Source of the DNA: Chrysomallon squamiferum
Taxonomy: Eukaryota; Mollusca; Gastropoda; Neomphalida; Peltospiridae
Length of the DNA stretch: 64,000 nucleotides
Assembly: GCA_012295275.1 (NCBI GenBank)
Contig: CM022667.1
Span: 164,501-228,500 of the forward strand
Reading direction: 5' to 3'
Shown here: piece by piece, positions 47,580-59,109 of the stretch
How the letters are laid out: each line of letters starts with the position of its first letter
Position numbering within the stretch: position 1 is the first letter of the stretch
Translations under genes and position numbers: made by a program
Notes under the pieces: generated by a model
Database searches by the model: none
Seen by the model: only the letters and a program-made list of their open reading frames with translations
Told to the model about the DNA's origin: nothing

Positions 47580-48960
47580 TATTATTATTATTATTTTTTT
47601 TTTTTAGACCAAAAAAAGAAAAGTAAGAAGTGTTTTATTTAATGACAGAGAGAGACTGACAGACGAAGAGAAAAAGATGAGAGAAAAGAAAGAGAGAAGA
47701 GGGAGAAAGAAGAGAGAGAAGAATGAATGAAGAAAAAGCAGAGTGAAAGACGAAAGAGAAGAGAGGGAATCATACCTATTATTGCAGCCACCTCTGTATA
47801 ACAGCCACTTTGAAATTCCAATAAAAATATTTTTATTACGTTTTAATTCTGTGTTACTACCACCTCCCTATACAACTACTAAAGGTTCCCTTACAGTTTT
47901 TTTATTTAATAAAAATTAAACTCTGTGACATCCATTTTTGCCTGGTTACTATGGTGTCTGTTATAAAAAGGTTTGACATTTAATGTGTAACTGACAGTAA
48001 TTTACCTAACTGTCGAGTTTTTCTTGACATAAACCACTTATTTGTTCATTAAATGATTTTATTGTCAGTATTATCATAATGTTCTCGTTTTAAACATATC
48101 TTTTACTCTATGTATATCTGTGTGTGTGTGTGTGTTTTAACTTAAACTGAATAAGCTAAGTTACTTTGTGTCATTCTTGCATAATCGTTACTATAGACTT
48201 TATTATAATTAAAGTATGATTTTCAGTAAGTAACAAATAAAACAATGACTTTGATATAAAATGGATTTAAACCTTTTGACAATGTATCCAAGGATACATA
48301 TAACCCATTAAAGCTTAATCTCTTTAAAACAACATATCCTAATATTCAGAGACCAAGATAAAAAAAAAAGTAAAAAAAAAAATTGAGAAAAAAGGATGCT
48401 CAGTCTATGCATGTCAAAGGTTGCAGACAGAGGTCAGAGGTCGAGGTCATTGATCTCAGTCTCTGAAAAGACATGAGTATATATCAAAGTGAAGGTAAAT
48501 GTAAACAGGAAAACAGTTGAGTTTGCTTAAAATGCAGAGAACCAAACGACACGAAAGAACAAGTCGAAACCTGTTTTCAGCCATGTTCAAACAGAGTGGT
48601 GAATATTTTGATATACTGCTTCACAGACAACATTGATAGTTTTTTGTGACGTTAAAAAAACTCAGTAATGACTAAAGCCATTAAGACAAAAAAAATATAT
48701 GAGTGTTATGCACTTGAGAATATATGTATGTGTCTTTAGTGATACATATCAAGGTTGTAAAACAAATATAGAAGACATGTGTTATACTTAACAAACCGGT
48801 ATCTATTTAAACAACACAGACATACACCTGCATGCATGTATACATACAACATACACACAAGCATACATTTACATATGTCTGTATATATTTACAAACATAT
48901 ACACATGGACATAAATATAAAATGAATGACCCAACTGAAATACCTGTACAATAATAAAAT
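47580..48960. other. Intron sequence, mostly unique
   Basis: GA-rich degenerate stretch (47645-47770) and short A-runs. A cluster of three AGGTCA-type half-sites at 48431-48449 (DR1 then DR0: AGGTCA G AGGTCG AGGTCA). No exon recognised. Confidence 0.55.
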
Positions 48961-48979
48961 TCACTTTATATTTACAATG

Positions 48980-49016
48980 TAAATAATAATAATAATAATA
49001 ATAATAATAATCATAA

Positions 49017-49049
<33 letters not shown>

Positions 49050-49097
49050 CATAATAATAACAATAACAGTAATAACAATATCAACAACAACAACAAC

Positions 49098-49128
<31 letters not shown>

Positions 49129-49265
49129 TTAAAACATTCTTGTTGCAGTATATATATATATATATATAACATTTTATTTTCTATACTTCTTGGACTCAAA
49201 ATATATTACTAGCATACAAATTGATGTCAAATATCTTTATTTTTTAAAATGTTTTTAATGTTACT

Positions 49266-49296
<31 letters not shown>

Positions 49297-49300
49297 ATAC
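48980..49300. repeat. AAT / AAC / AT microsatellites
   Basis: AAT runs at 48982-49010, 49017-49048 and 49100-49127 with AAC between (about 49083-49099); AT runs at 49149-49167 and 49267-49291. Confidence 0.95.
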
Positions 49301-49754
49301 ACACACCCATACACACATTAAGCTGTCTAGTTTAATCTGTTGTGAGTCTGTATTATTATTTTTTTGATGTTTTTTTGCACAATCAACTACAGCATTCCAT
49401 CTACCTTTCTTGCTCCACTGCAGGTAAAATTCTTGTTTTTGCATAACAGAAACCGAATACCTGTATAACCACCAAAATACCTTCCTTTTTAATTTTTTAT
49501 ATAGATATATACATTTCTTTCTTCTTTTTTTTTTTCATGATATCTACAGCATATGTTATTCCAAGCAACAGACCCAGGCATGGAAGATTAACAAAGGTGC
49601 CAGGTTTTTCTCAGCACTCTTTAAAAACCACAAAGTTTTATATTTTACAATATTATTAAGAGTCTGCATGGGCCACAGGAAAAAAAAAAAAAACCCTGTA
49701 AATTATAATAAAACAGATGGAACAGAAGAAGGACAGACGAATGGACATAAGGGT

Positions 49755-50084
49755 GGTTGTTGGATTACTTACCTGTGGATGATGCATGAATGATAGGTGA
49801 TTGGATGATAAATGGATGATAAATGGATGATAAATGGATGATAAATGGATCGAAGAATGGGTTATTAACCTGTTCATAGGTTAGATGGATGATGGAGAGA
49901 CATGATGATGGATGGATGGATGGATGGATGAATGGAATGGATGGATGAATGGATGAATGAATGGATGGATGGTGAGATGGATATAAGGATTGTTACTTGG
50001 ATGGATGGAAGAAAGAATCCATTGATGGAAAGAAGGATGTTTGCAAAAATCAGCTGATAGATAATACATACATACATACATTCA

Positions 50085-50115
<31 letters not shown>

Positions 50116-50121
50116 GTTCAT

Positions 50122-50154
<33 letters not shown>

Positions 50155-50225
50155 AAGATTTAATGTAGGCATAAACTTCTCAAGCTGAACTAACAACTGG
50201 AATGGATGGATGGATGGATGGATGA
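49755..50225. repeat. GGAT tetranucleotide, CATA and CA repeats
   Basis: GGAT-based tandem units (49800-49990, including TAAATGGATGA repeated 4-5 times and a perfect GGAT run at 49909-49930), CATA (50066-50112), CA (50125-50145) and a second GGAT run (50199-50223). Confidence 0.94.
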
Positions 50226-50624
50226 TTCAGTTTGGTTAATTTATAAAAAAAAAAAAAAAAAAATTATGAAATTGATTCAAAAAATGCAGTGACCGTAATT
50301 ACATCCATTAAAATATCCTACAACTATAGGAAGCATAATGTGAAAAAATATATATATATATATTTTTTTTTTTTATTCAGTTTAGTAGAACATTGGTGAC
50401 AACAGCAGTTGCTGGAGATGATGTATTGCGGTTGTTCACATTTTTAAATGATGTGTGAAATAAATAGCACTACTGACATAAATTTGTAAATTCGTATTCG
50501 TTCATGCATTCATAAACAGACGAATAAAAGTAATACGTGAATATATTAAAGTGTTTGTCTGGCTGGTCAGCTATACATAAACTGAACACATATAAAAAAT
50601 ATATAGAGTATTTAAATATGTATA

Positions 50625-50682
50625 AAGGCATATATATATATATATATATATGCATGTATGTATGTATGTATATATGTTTGTA

Positions 50683-50719
<37 letters not shown>

Positions 50720-50930
50720 ATTTAAATATGTATCATATATATATGTGTGTGTGTGTGTGTGTTATATATATGTATGTATGTTTGTGTGTGTGTGTGTATA
50801 TATACTCATATATAAATGAATGTTTGTGTGCATGTATTCACATCACAGACACACACACATCTAGACACTCACACCAACACACAAACAAACACACACACAA
50901 CACACACACACAAACACACACACCTAACCA
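50625..50930. repeat. AT / GTAT / GT and CA microsatellites
   Basis: Alternating AT (50629-50650), GTAT, GT (50694-50719, 50743-50761) and CA-rich (50845-50925) tracts. Confidence 0.94.
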
Positions 50931-50939
50931 GACTCCCTA

Positions 50940-51528
50940 TCTACACTCAGACAGAAAACAAACACTAATACAACACCCTTCCAGAATTATTAGCATGAAC
51001 AGCAGGGTCTAGAAAGTTCTCTATGGAGATTTGACCCCATGTCTAACAAGGTCACTGACATGTGTAACTTAGAAGACAGTCTTTTCAAGCCATCACAACC
51101 TGTCAGGTAGGTATTAGAAAATTACAACACACACCTTGAAATGTATATATCTCTCTTACCTTAACCTACATCAACCATTTATTTACATATAATTGTAAAA
51201 AAAAAATAACTGGTATAATAAAATTAATTCTGCAAAAATATTATTTTATACGATGGAAATGAATGTTTATTCAGTATTATTATCTTTGTATTATAACTGT
51301 ACTAGTCTTTTTTTATAATATTATTTTTATAAAATATTTTACCTGTTACAATAATATGTCTTTATTATTTATGTATGTTATTTAAAATATTTAGTATAAT
51401 AAAATAATTCTTATAAAATGATATTTTATATGATGGAATATAATGATTATTCAATTAATATATATAATAATTTTTATTATTATTATTATACTTTATTTTA
51501 TTCACATGTTATTTTAAAATTAGTATAG

Positions 51529-51570
<42 letters not shown>

Positions 51571-52170
51571 GTTCTTTTATTTACTAACAATAACAATAAT
51601 ATTCTCTTCAAAATATTGTGCTCACTGTATAACAGATAGTATAATAACATTTACAAATTGCAACTAAGTATTCCATTATTTTTATTTACAAATTACACCA
51701 TAAACATCTCATTATTTCTCTATAAACATTGCAAACATAAACTAAGAGATTTAATAAGAAATTACCTTTAATAAGACTTAGTTCCAAGAATTTCTGTCAA
51801 ATAAGAAATTACCTTCAATTAGTTCCAAGAATTTCTGTCAAACCCAGGTAGTGTATGGATATACTTCTTTAGTGTAAAAATTATAAAATTTAACCGTACG
51901 CTGTTTGTAACTCCTTTCTAACACAGTTTCCTTTCTTTACTACCTGCAGTCAAAATACATTAGCAGTGTACAAACAGACGTGAAGTATTTTCATGACATA
52001 AAAACCAGATTTTCTATTTAAAAAAAAATGTTTTTTTATGTTTCTGGTATTCATTCAAATATTTTCATTTTGTGGGTGGTGGTTAAGGTAAATGTTTTTT
52101 AATACAATTTTTTTTTGTTTTTGTTTATAGGTTAGATTTTTATATCTAATCTTGTTATAAAATGGATAAA
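50940..52170. other. AT-rich intron sequence
   Basis: An AT run at 51531-51564 and a short tandem duplication (TTAATAAGACTTAGTTCCAAG / TCAATTAGTTCCAAGAATTTC at 51767-51840). Otherwise featureless. Confidence 0.6.
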
Positions 52171-52184
52171 TAAAACTAGTATTT

Positions 52185-52540
52185 TTAATAATAATAATAA
52201 TAATAATAATAAATCTTAGTAGGAATAGTAGTAGTATTTTATTTGTTTATTTGTTTGTTGTTATTATTATTACTGTTCATTTATTTATTTATTATTATTG
52301 CTGTTGTTGTTGTTGTTGTTGTTGTTGCAGTTGTCTTATTCTTATTGTAATTGTTGCTACTGTTGCTGTTGCTGCTCTCATTATTATTATTATTTGTAGT
52401 AGAAGAAGTAGCAGTAGTAGTAGTGCTGTTTGTTTTGTCTTTTTTGTTACTGTTGTTGTTGTTGTTGCTACTGTTATTGTTGTTGTTGTTGCTGTCATCA
52501 TCATCATTATATTATCATCACTACTGTTGTTGCTTGATAA
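52185..52540. repeat. Mixed TTG / TTA / GTA trinucleotide region
   Basis: AAT run (52189-52212), TTG (52301-52328 and 52453-52492) and GTA/TTA stretches. Confidence 0.92.
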
Positions 52541-52727
52541 AAAATAATCAAGCATGTATGTAGCCTGTATGTACTTCAAAATAAACATCAACAGCTAACC
52601 TGAAAATAGTTTACATAAGTGCCTTAGATAATGGAGTCCATGTTTTTTTATGTTTTATTCATGGCTCTAGACAAAACAGGCTTCAGACTCAATGTTCTGC
52701 ATGGTAATCATGTAGCTACTACTGATA

Positions 52728-53233
52728 TGAATCTAGGGGAAAAAAGTCACAGGAAAAAAAATCACAGGAAAAAAAGTCACATTTTTGAATTAAGAAATAT
52801 ATCAGCAATGAAAGATAGATTCAACACATTTTATCAGAGTTTTTTTTGTTATGTTCTTTGATTTTAATGTTGGCAGTTTAGGTGATTACCACCCTTATTG
52901 CAGTGAAATAACTTCCATATTAAACATACTTCTGATACTAGAGCAAGCTGGAGAATATACAGTGAAACACATTTTAACCTGGGACATTTTATAAATCATT
53001 TACAATAGGAAGCCCTCAGTTTAAATCTATCCTAATCAGTAAGCTAGACCCAAGCATCACCCTTGCACAATATGAAGACTCTTTCTTTAATCCTGCCTAA
53101 TAATTGACCTAATGAATAAGCTTAACAATTACCCCATGTATACCATGATGCCACATTCAATGCTCTTACAAACCCAAACATTTTGTTATATAAAAATTGT
53201 GACTTTTTTTCTGTGACTTTTTTTTCAAGCCAT
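52728..53233 (+). mobile_element. Non-autonomous TIR element, copy 1
   Basis: About 506 bases with A-rich inverted termini carrying repeated GTCACA: left CTAGGGGAAAAAAGTCACAG (52733), right, reverse complemented, CTTGAAAAAAAAGTCACAGA. The 8-bp direct repeat TACTGATA at 52720-52727 and 53234-53241 is a plausible target-site duplication. The interior is closely similar to copy 2 but lacks two internal blocks (about 90 and 90 bases). No transposase coding potential, so it would be mobilised in trans if at all. Confidence 0.6.
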
Positions 53234-53359
53234 TACTGATACTGGCTGTTTAGATTTAAAAAAAAAAAGTCTTAGGTGAGTGATATCCTGCATATATATA
53301 CATTTTTCTTATTTGACATCTTTGTACAAAAGAGAAATTAAAAGAGTTGTGTGTGATAG

Positions 53360-53720
53360 AATATTGATGATGATGAGGATGATGATGATAAAATGATAAT
53401 GATAATCATGATAATCATAGTTATAATCGTAATAATAATAATAATAATAGCAGTAATGATAATGATGATGATGATAAAAATAGTAATGATAATGATGATA
53501 ATCATAGCAATAATCATAATAGTAATAATAATAATAATGATGATGATAATAATAGTAGTAATAGTAGTAGTAGTAGTAGCAGTAATGATAATGATGATGA
53601 TGATGATGATGACCTTCATCATCATAATATATGAAAGGAAGAGAAAAGAGAAAATAAAGCGAGAATGACTGAAAGGAAATAAAAGAAACAAAGAAACAAA
53701 AAAGGGAAAAAAAAAAAAAA
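53360..53720. repeat. GAT / AAT / GTA trinucleotide region and poly-A
   Basis: Imperfect GATGATAAT repeats (53365-53612), a purine-rich stretch (53632-53705) and A-run (53708-53722). Confidence 0.92.
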
Positions 53721-53729
53721 AATTAGAAA

Positions 53730-54089
53730 ACTGAAGAAAAACACACCTGAATTACTCTTGTCTGTTTGTATAATGTATTAATACCTGCATTCAGAAATCT
53801 CTTTAATCTTGAACGTCACTGACTTGTACAACCGGTGTTGAAGCTTGTATAAACAGATTTAGAAAATGAAGTATCTTCTGAAACAGTCTTTGACTAACAT
53901 CGCACAGAATGTGTCTGTGACATGCACGTTGTGTCACTTCTTTGATGGACAAGTGTAAAAAGTTGCCACACCTCTAGCCACATCTTAGCACAAACGAAAG
54001 ATCGTGGTAACGGTGTGTGTTACATCATTGCGTGGTTGTGTCAACTAATATGGGTTCGTTTCTCAAATATGTGGTTTAAAAGTATGTGG

Positions 54090-54130
<41 letters not shown>

Positions 54131-54240
54131 TATACTATATTAGGATATGTATGGTTAAAAGATGAATTTCATAAATGTATAAATTTTAAACAAAACTGAC
54201 ATTAATTGACAAGCTAACACCCACCTACCCACCCACCACT
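53730..54240. other. Unique sequence between the two TIR elements, with a GT tract
   Basis: Mostly unique (53740-54085), then (GT)n at 54090-54129. No gene recognised. Confidence 0.55.
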
Positions 54241-54245
54241 CAATT

Positions 54246-54990
54246 CTAGGAAGAAGAAAAAAATTTACAGAAAAAAAAAAAAAAAAACACAGGAAAAAAG
54301 TTACAAAGATTAAGAAATATATCAGAAATGAAAGATAGATTAAACACATTTTGTCATATTTTTTTGGTTAATGTTCTTTGATTTTAATGTTAGTGGTTTT
54401 GGCGGATGTTCAACCCAATACCACGAAGAAATTCTGCCAATAAAAACTAGATCTTTTGATGCATTTCCATCACAACTTTGTGGTATACCTAACAGATTTT
54501 GTTATCACCCTTATTGCTGTGAAATAACTTCCATATTAAACATACTTCTGATACTAGAGCAAGCTGGAGAATAAACAGTTAAACACATTGAACCTTGAAA
54601 AAAATGAACGTGCTAATCAGAGCAAGATGTTGTGAAGCACATCTAAAACAGGCACACTTTCTGACAGGTCAGCACATTTTAACCTGGGACATTTTATTAA
54701 TCATTTACAACAGGAAGCCCTTAGTTTAAATCTATCCTAATCAGTAAGTTAGACCTAATCCTGCCTAACTGATCCTAATTAATAAGTGTAACAAGTCTCA
54801 CCACCCCTGCACAATATGAAGCCACTTTCTTTAACCTAGTCTAATCAAATAAGCTTAACAAAATTACCCTCATGCACACTATGATGCAACATTCAGCACT
54901 CTACAAACCCATACATTTTGTGACTTTTTTTCCTGTGATTTTGTTTTCCTATACTAAAATGTGACTTTTTTCAGTGACTTTTTTTTCCAG
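54246..54990 (+). mobile_element. Non-autonomous TIR element, copy 2 (longer)
   Basis: About 745 bases, same orientation as copy 1. Left end CTAGGAAGAAG with CACAGGAAAAAAGTTAC. The right end, reverse complemented, is CTGGAAAAAAAAGTCACTG followed by further GTCACA-type subterminal repeats. Shared interior blocks include GAAATATATCAG(A/C)AATGAAAG, CTGTGAAATAACTTCCATAT and ACATTTTAACCTGGGACATT. No clear target-site duplication, since the right flank is a CA microsatellite. No coding sequence supported. Confidence 0.6.
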
Positions 54991-54994
54991 TCAC

Positions 54995-55051
54995 CACACA
55001 CACACACACACACACATTGAAACATATACATAAACACACATTACATACATA

Positions 55052-55086
<35 letters not shown>
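54995..55086. repeat. (CA)n microsatellites
   Basis: CA tracts at 54994-55016 and 55054-55086 adjoining TIR element copy 2. Confidence 0.95.
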
Positions 55087-55090
<4 letters not shown>

Positions 55091-55091
55091 G

Positions 55092-55335
55092 GAAACTGCC
55101 AGTAATCGGTAACAAAAAGATCAGTACATGATACCCATTGCTAATGTTTCTAATACATACACCACACATGCACATACAAATAAAAACAGCCAGTGACTAG
55201 TAATAAAAAAGATCAGTACATGATACCCATTGCTAATGTTTCTAATACACACACACACACACACAAATAAAAACATCCAGTGACTAGTAACAAAAAGATC
55301 AGTACATGATACCCATTGCTAATGTTTCTAATAAT
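55092..55335. repeat. Triplicated segment of about 65-105 bp with CA junctions
   Basis: Three near-identical copies of a block (CCAGTGACTAGTAACAAAAA, then GATCAGTACATGATACCCAT and TGCTAATGTTTCTAATA) start near 55100, 55190 and 55279. Each is separated from the next by a CA-rich microsatellite of different length. Confidence 0.93.
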
Positions 55336-55472
55336 GGTGTAAACTGAGTACAGAGGGCTGACTGTCAGAGAAAAACTGAGACAACCTCATCCCACCCAGA
55401 AAAAAACCACACCCCACGTTCAGACCACGCGCCACATTCAGACCACATCACTAAATGTTAAAATATTTTATG

Positions 55473-55740
55473 GGTCAAGGACGACAAAATCAACATAATC
55501 AAATTTAATCAAATTTAATTAATTTTGTGTAGGTCAAGGTAAGACGTTTAACAGGTCGAGGATAATAAAGTGTAGCAGGTCAACGTCAGAAGGTTTTTTT
55601 CCAGGTCAAGGATGATAAAGTCCAAAAGGTCAAGGTCAGTAACTAAGAACTATGTAAATGGTCAAGGCCAGTAATACTAATATGTCTAGGTGAGTAAATT
55701 AAGTAGTCAGGCAATAAAGGTAAGCAGGTGAAGGTATATG
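55473..55740 (+). repeat. Degenerate array of AGGTCAAGG half-site-like motifs
   Basis: Around nine copies of (C/A)AGGTCAAGGT(C/A)AG-like sequence at about 55473, 55531, 55551, 55577, 55601, 55626, 55658, 55688 and 55728, spaced 20-60 bases. One unit is an exact TCAAGGTCA (55630-55638), the extended half-site of FTZ-F1/SF-1/ERR-type nuclear receptors. Confidence 0.75.
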
Positions 55741-55914
55741 TGTATTTTTGTATGTGTGACAGTTCTAATACAGCTAGATATACCACTGACCAGGACAGTA
55801 AAGTTGAGACATGGAATGTGTTAAACAGACTTTTGTACTGGGGTTAGTGAACCATAAAGTAGCAGACAAAAAGGTGTTTGTGTAAGAAGTAAGTATGAAC
55901 AATGGTGAGGACTT

Positions 55915-56445
55915 TGTGTGTGTGGGTGTGTGTGTGTGTGTTAGGGTCAAGGCCTGAACCTGATGTCAGCTCTTTTGAGATTCGAGTGTGGAAAACAACC
56001 CCCGATGTTTAATCAGCAGTGAAAACAAAATTCCGTCTGCCAGCTTTTCACTGCTGTTTGTTTGTGCGTGTTTATTTGTGTCTGTCTGTGTGGTGTAACT
56101 GTGATGTTATGTATATATGTGTGAATTTATTTATGCATATGCATGTGTATGTGAGAGTATCTGTGTGTGTATGTGTGTCTGTGTGTATATGTGTGTATAT
56201 TGTACACGTATGTATGCATGTCTGCATATATATATCAGTATGTACAAGTGTTTTTTTTTGTATTTAGTATTTAAGGAAATATGTACATATGCTTGCATAT
56301 AAATGTATGAGTGGATATAATGTATAAATGAAAGGATATATATATGTGTTTATGTATGTCTATATGTATACAAATGTATGTATGTATCTATTTGAATGTA
56401 TATATGTATGTTTGTGTGGGTGTATTTATATACATGTTGAAAAAT
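55915..56445. repeat. GT / GTAT-rich region
   Basis: GT tracts and degenerate GTAT/ATGT repeats. The intervening part 55960-56040 looks unique. Confidence 0.85.
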
Positions 56446-56449
56446 GTCC

Positions 56450-57858
56450 AATTCCAACAGGTACTCCATAAAAGTCTCACAGTAAATGAACAGATTCGAT
56501 AATAATCTTTCAATGTTAGAGTACTGCACGATTTCCTCTGACACTCCTAAAACCAAACATGACAAATGTGCCATGTAATGTCTGCTTAAACCTTTGTTCC
56601 GAAAACACAACAAAGGAGTGCTGATACATTTCTCTCATCTCTTCTTTGCTTGTCTTATAAACAGAATGTGTGTATGTGTGTACGTGTGTACGTGTGTGTA
56701 TGTGTGTATGCAGGTGTGTGTAAATATACATGCATATTAATTATTGATTTATATATTACAAACATCCACACATAGAGATACATATAGAGAAACACACACA
56801 CACAAACACACCACACATTTGATAATGAATATGAAACATTAAAATTTAACTACTAATGAATTGTTAAAGGTTAAGGATCCTTTATGTGAAATTCCCCAAA
56901 GTTCTGAATTCAAAAAACTTTTTCCTAAGCAGCAGAAATATCAATACCTTACAGTTTTTGATTAGTTTTGCATGTACAAACTTTATTTTATACACAAAAA
57001 TTATTAAAAATATTGCATACAGAGAGATTCCTCAGACTATCTGTACAAGCTGTATAGGAAAAAATAAATGGAATTTGTGTTTAGACTTTGAAACAATTCT
57101 TAGGCTATCTTCTTATATTCCAAAATCTTAAAAATTCCTGCAACTAAGACACTCCTGGGGTCTCAAGCATTTTGGATAAAGAATTTTCAACCTTCATAAC
57201 TAACAATGATACAATCATTAAAGTGATATAATATCTACTTGGTGAGCTGTTTATGATTACTGATGAAAATCATACAATAACTGATGTGTGATACACGAAA
57301 GGTTTCAGGAAATGTTCAGTGATTCTGAATAACAGGGGAAAAAAGTTGTGATTATAAAAACTGACTTCTATTTCTATCTTAAAATGATTTTACCTTTTAT
57401 AACTAGTTCAGTCAGAATTCAGAACAAAAAAAAAAAAAAAAAAAAAAAAATTTAGAAACTATTCAAGGAAATATTTATTTAAAAAATTCTAATAATAATA
57501 AAAACAAATTGTTTTAAATATTTAAAAACTGATTCTCAACCTTCTCTTTTTTTCATACAATTCACAGCACTGAAATAAAATTCATAAATTCCCAGACTGT
57601 ATAATCAGTAATTTATTTTGTTGTTTTTCAAAAATCCTTTTTTTTTTTTTCAATTCAGTGCACACTGAACAAAGTGTTAAAGTGACATTAGGTGTTTTTT
57701 TAAAAAAGATATTTCGTCATTCTGAAAATATGTATTAAGATAGCACTTAAATTGTTTAGTAAATATAATTATAATCATTGTATTGTTTTTACTATCTGCT
57801 CCATGATAAAAAAGATTTAATGCTGCAAAAAGTTTCCTATTTACTGTAAATAAATATA

Positions 57859-57909
<51 letters not shown>

Positions 57910-58079
57910 TTAATTATCTCTGAATTTTCACTAAATATCTCCAGACCCTTTATAACAAATAAATAGTATGCTTACATCACATTAGCCAAATAATTTAATT
58001 CATTAATTTACGTCAAATATGCAGTCAAACCGCATTCTTTAAAAAAGCAATTAAATTACCCATAGCTATAAAATACATC

Positions 58080-58110
<31 letters not shown>

Positions 58111-58780
58111 TTATCAGAACTAAATTTTACAGTTAAATCAAATTATCGTGATTGCTAAACAATTAAATTAAAGGACTATACAAAACAGTGAAATTGCACT
58201 GTGTAAACAAAAAAAAAAAAAAAAATTATTCTGCATTATCAGTTAAATTAAATCACACAATTTACCAAACATTTAATTTATCGCAGTTAAATAAAACTGT
58301 TAAAATACCATTAACTAAAAATGAAATGAAATGAAATTATTTTTTTTCACTGTTTACAAAACAGTTAAATTATTCCAACTAAACAATACAATTAAATTAG
58401 CCTATCCAACGTAAACAATAAAATTAAATTACCCTATGTAAACAACTAAATTAAATTACGTTACGTAAACAATTAAATTAAATCACGTTACGTAAACAAT
58501 TAAATTAAATCACGTTACGTAAACAATTAAATTAAAATTACGTAAACAATTAAATTAAATTACGCTATTTACAGAACAGTTAAACTACCTTAACTTAAAC
58601 AATACAGTTAGAATACCCCGAGTAAAAAACAAAATCGGATTAAACTACAAAAACATTTATTTTACAACTGTTTACTACACAATTAAATCACCACTACTAA
58701 ACAATGCAATACAATCAAATTACACAAAAAAAAAAAAAAAAAAAAAAAAAGACACACATTCTTTCACGCATATTTGCCTA
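56450..58780. other. AT-rich intron sequence with poly-A runs and a 27-bp repeat
   Basis: A-runs at 57427-57450, 57865-57905, 58086-58110, 58208-58224 and 58725-58750. From about 58390 to 58570 a CACGTTACGTAAACAATTAA plus ATTAAAT unit is repeated about six times, with diverged copies from 58130 on. No exon recognised. Confidence 0.65.
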
Positions 58781-58781
58781 C

Positions 58782-58897
58782 CTGCTCAGATAAAACTTAA
58801 CAGCACAGATTTTTGTTTCAGACAGATAACGTTTCTACCTCTTCTCTAAAACAGTTCGTCTTCTGCCGCTGTTGTGTTTCAAATGAAACAAGATCCT
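58782..58897 (-). other. Candidate 5' UTR exon (exon 0) of transglutaminase form 1a
   Basis: Downstream of a TATA box on the - strand there are about 100-115 bases without any ATG, ending TTTATCTGAGCAG|GTAGGC, a good 5' splice site (exon end 58782). This is what a spliced untranslated first exon looks like. Exon 1a, on the same strand, requires exactly such an upstream exon because its acceptor sits one base before its ATG. The link across about 24 kb is inference. The precise start is not determined; 58897 (ATCAGG) and 58884 (TTCATT) are initiator-like candidates. Confidence 0.45.
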
Positions 58898-58913
58898 GAT
58901 GTCTTCTGCCAAC

Positions 58914-58919
58914 TTTATA
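58914..58919 (-). promoter_or_regulatory. TATA box of the candidate distal promoter
   Basis: CCCCTTATAAAGTTGG on the - strand. The TATAAA begins about 22-35 bases upstream of the initiator candidates of the putative 5' UTR exon. The surrounding 300 bases (58780-59100) have higher complexity and more CpG than the flanks. Confidence 0.45.
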
Positions 58920-59109
58920 AGGGGAGTCCGGTACAAAACACACCTCTCTCTATTTATTCAAGTCACCCTTGCATGGTCGCAGTGGTTGGAGATTTCACAA
59001 CACTGTACGTACTGTGTTAGTGTCAATAAACAAAATTTCTTATGTGAAGCGTCGAAGATTTTAATATACGGACACCGTTCGCGACGAAATAGAGATAAAT
59101 AAAAGACTT

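Noticed and set aside
52631-54574. Two short open frames inside the TIR element copies
   Set aside because: They lie in different, non-homologous parts of the two copies and are not conserved between them, so they do not look like a transposase remnant.
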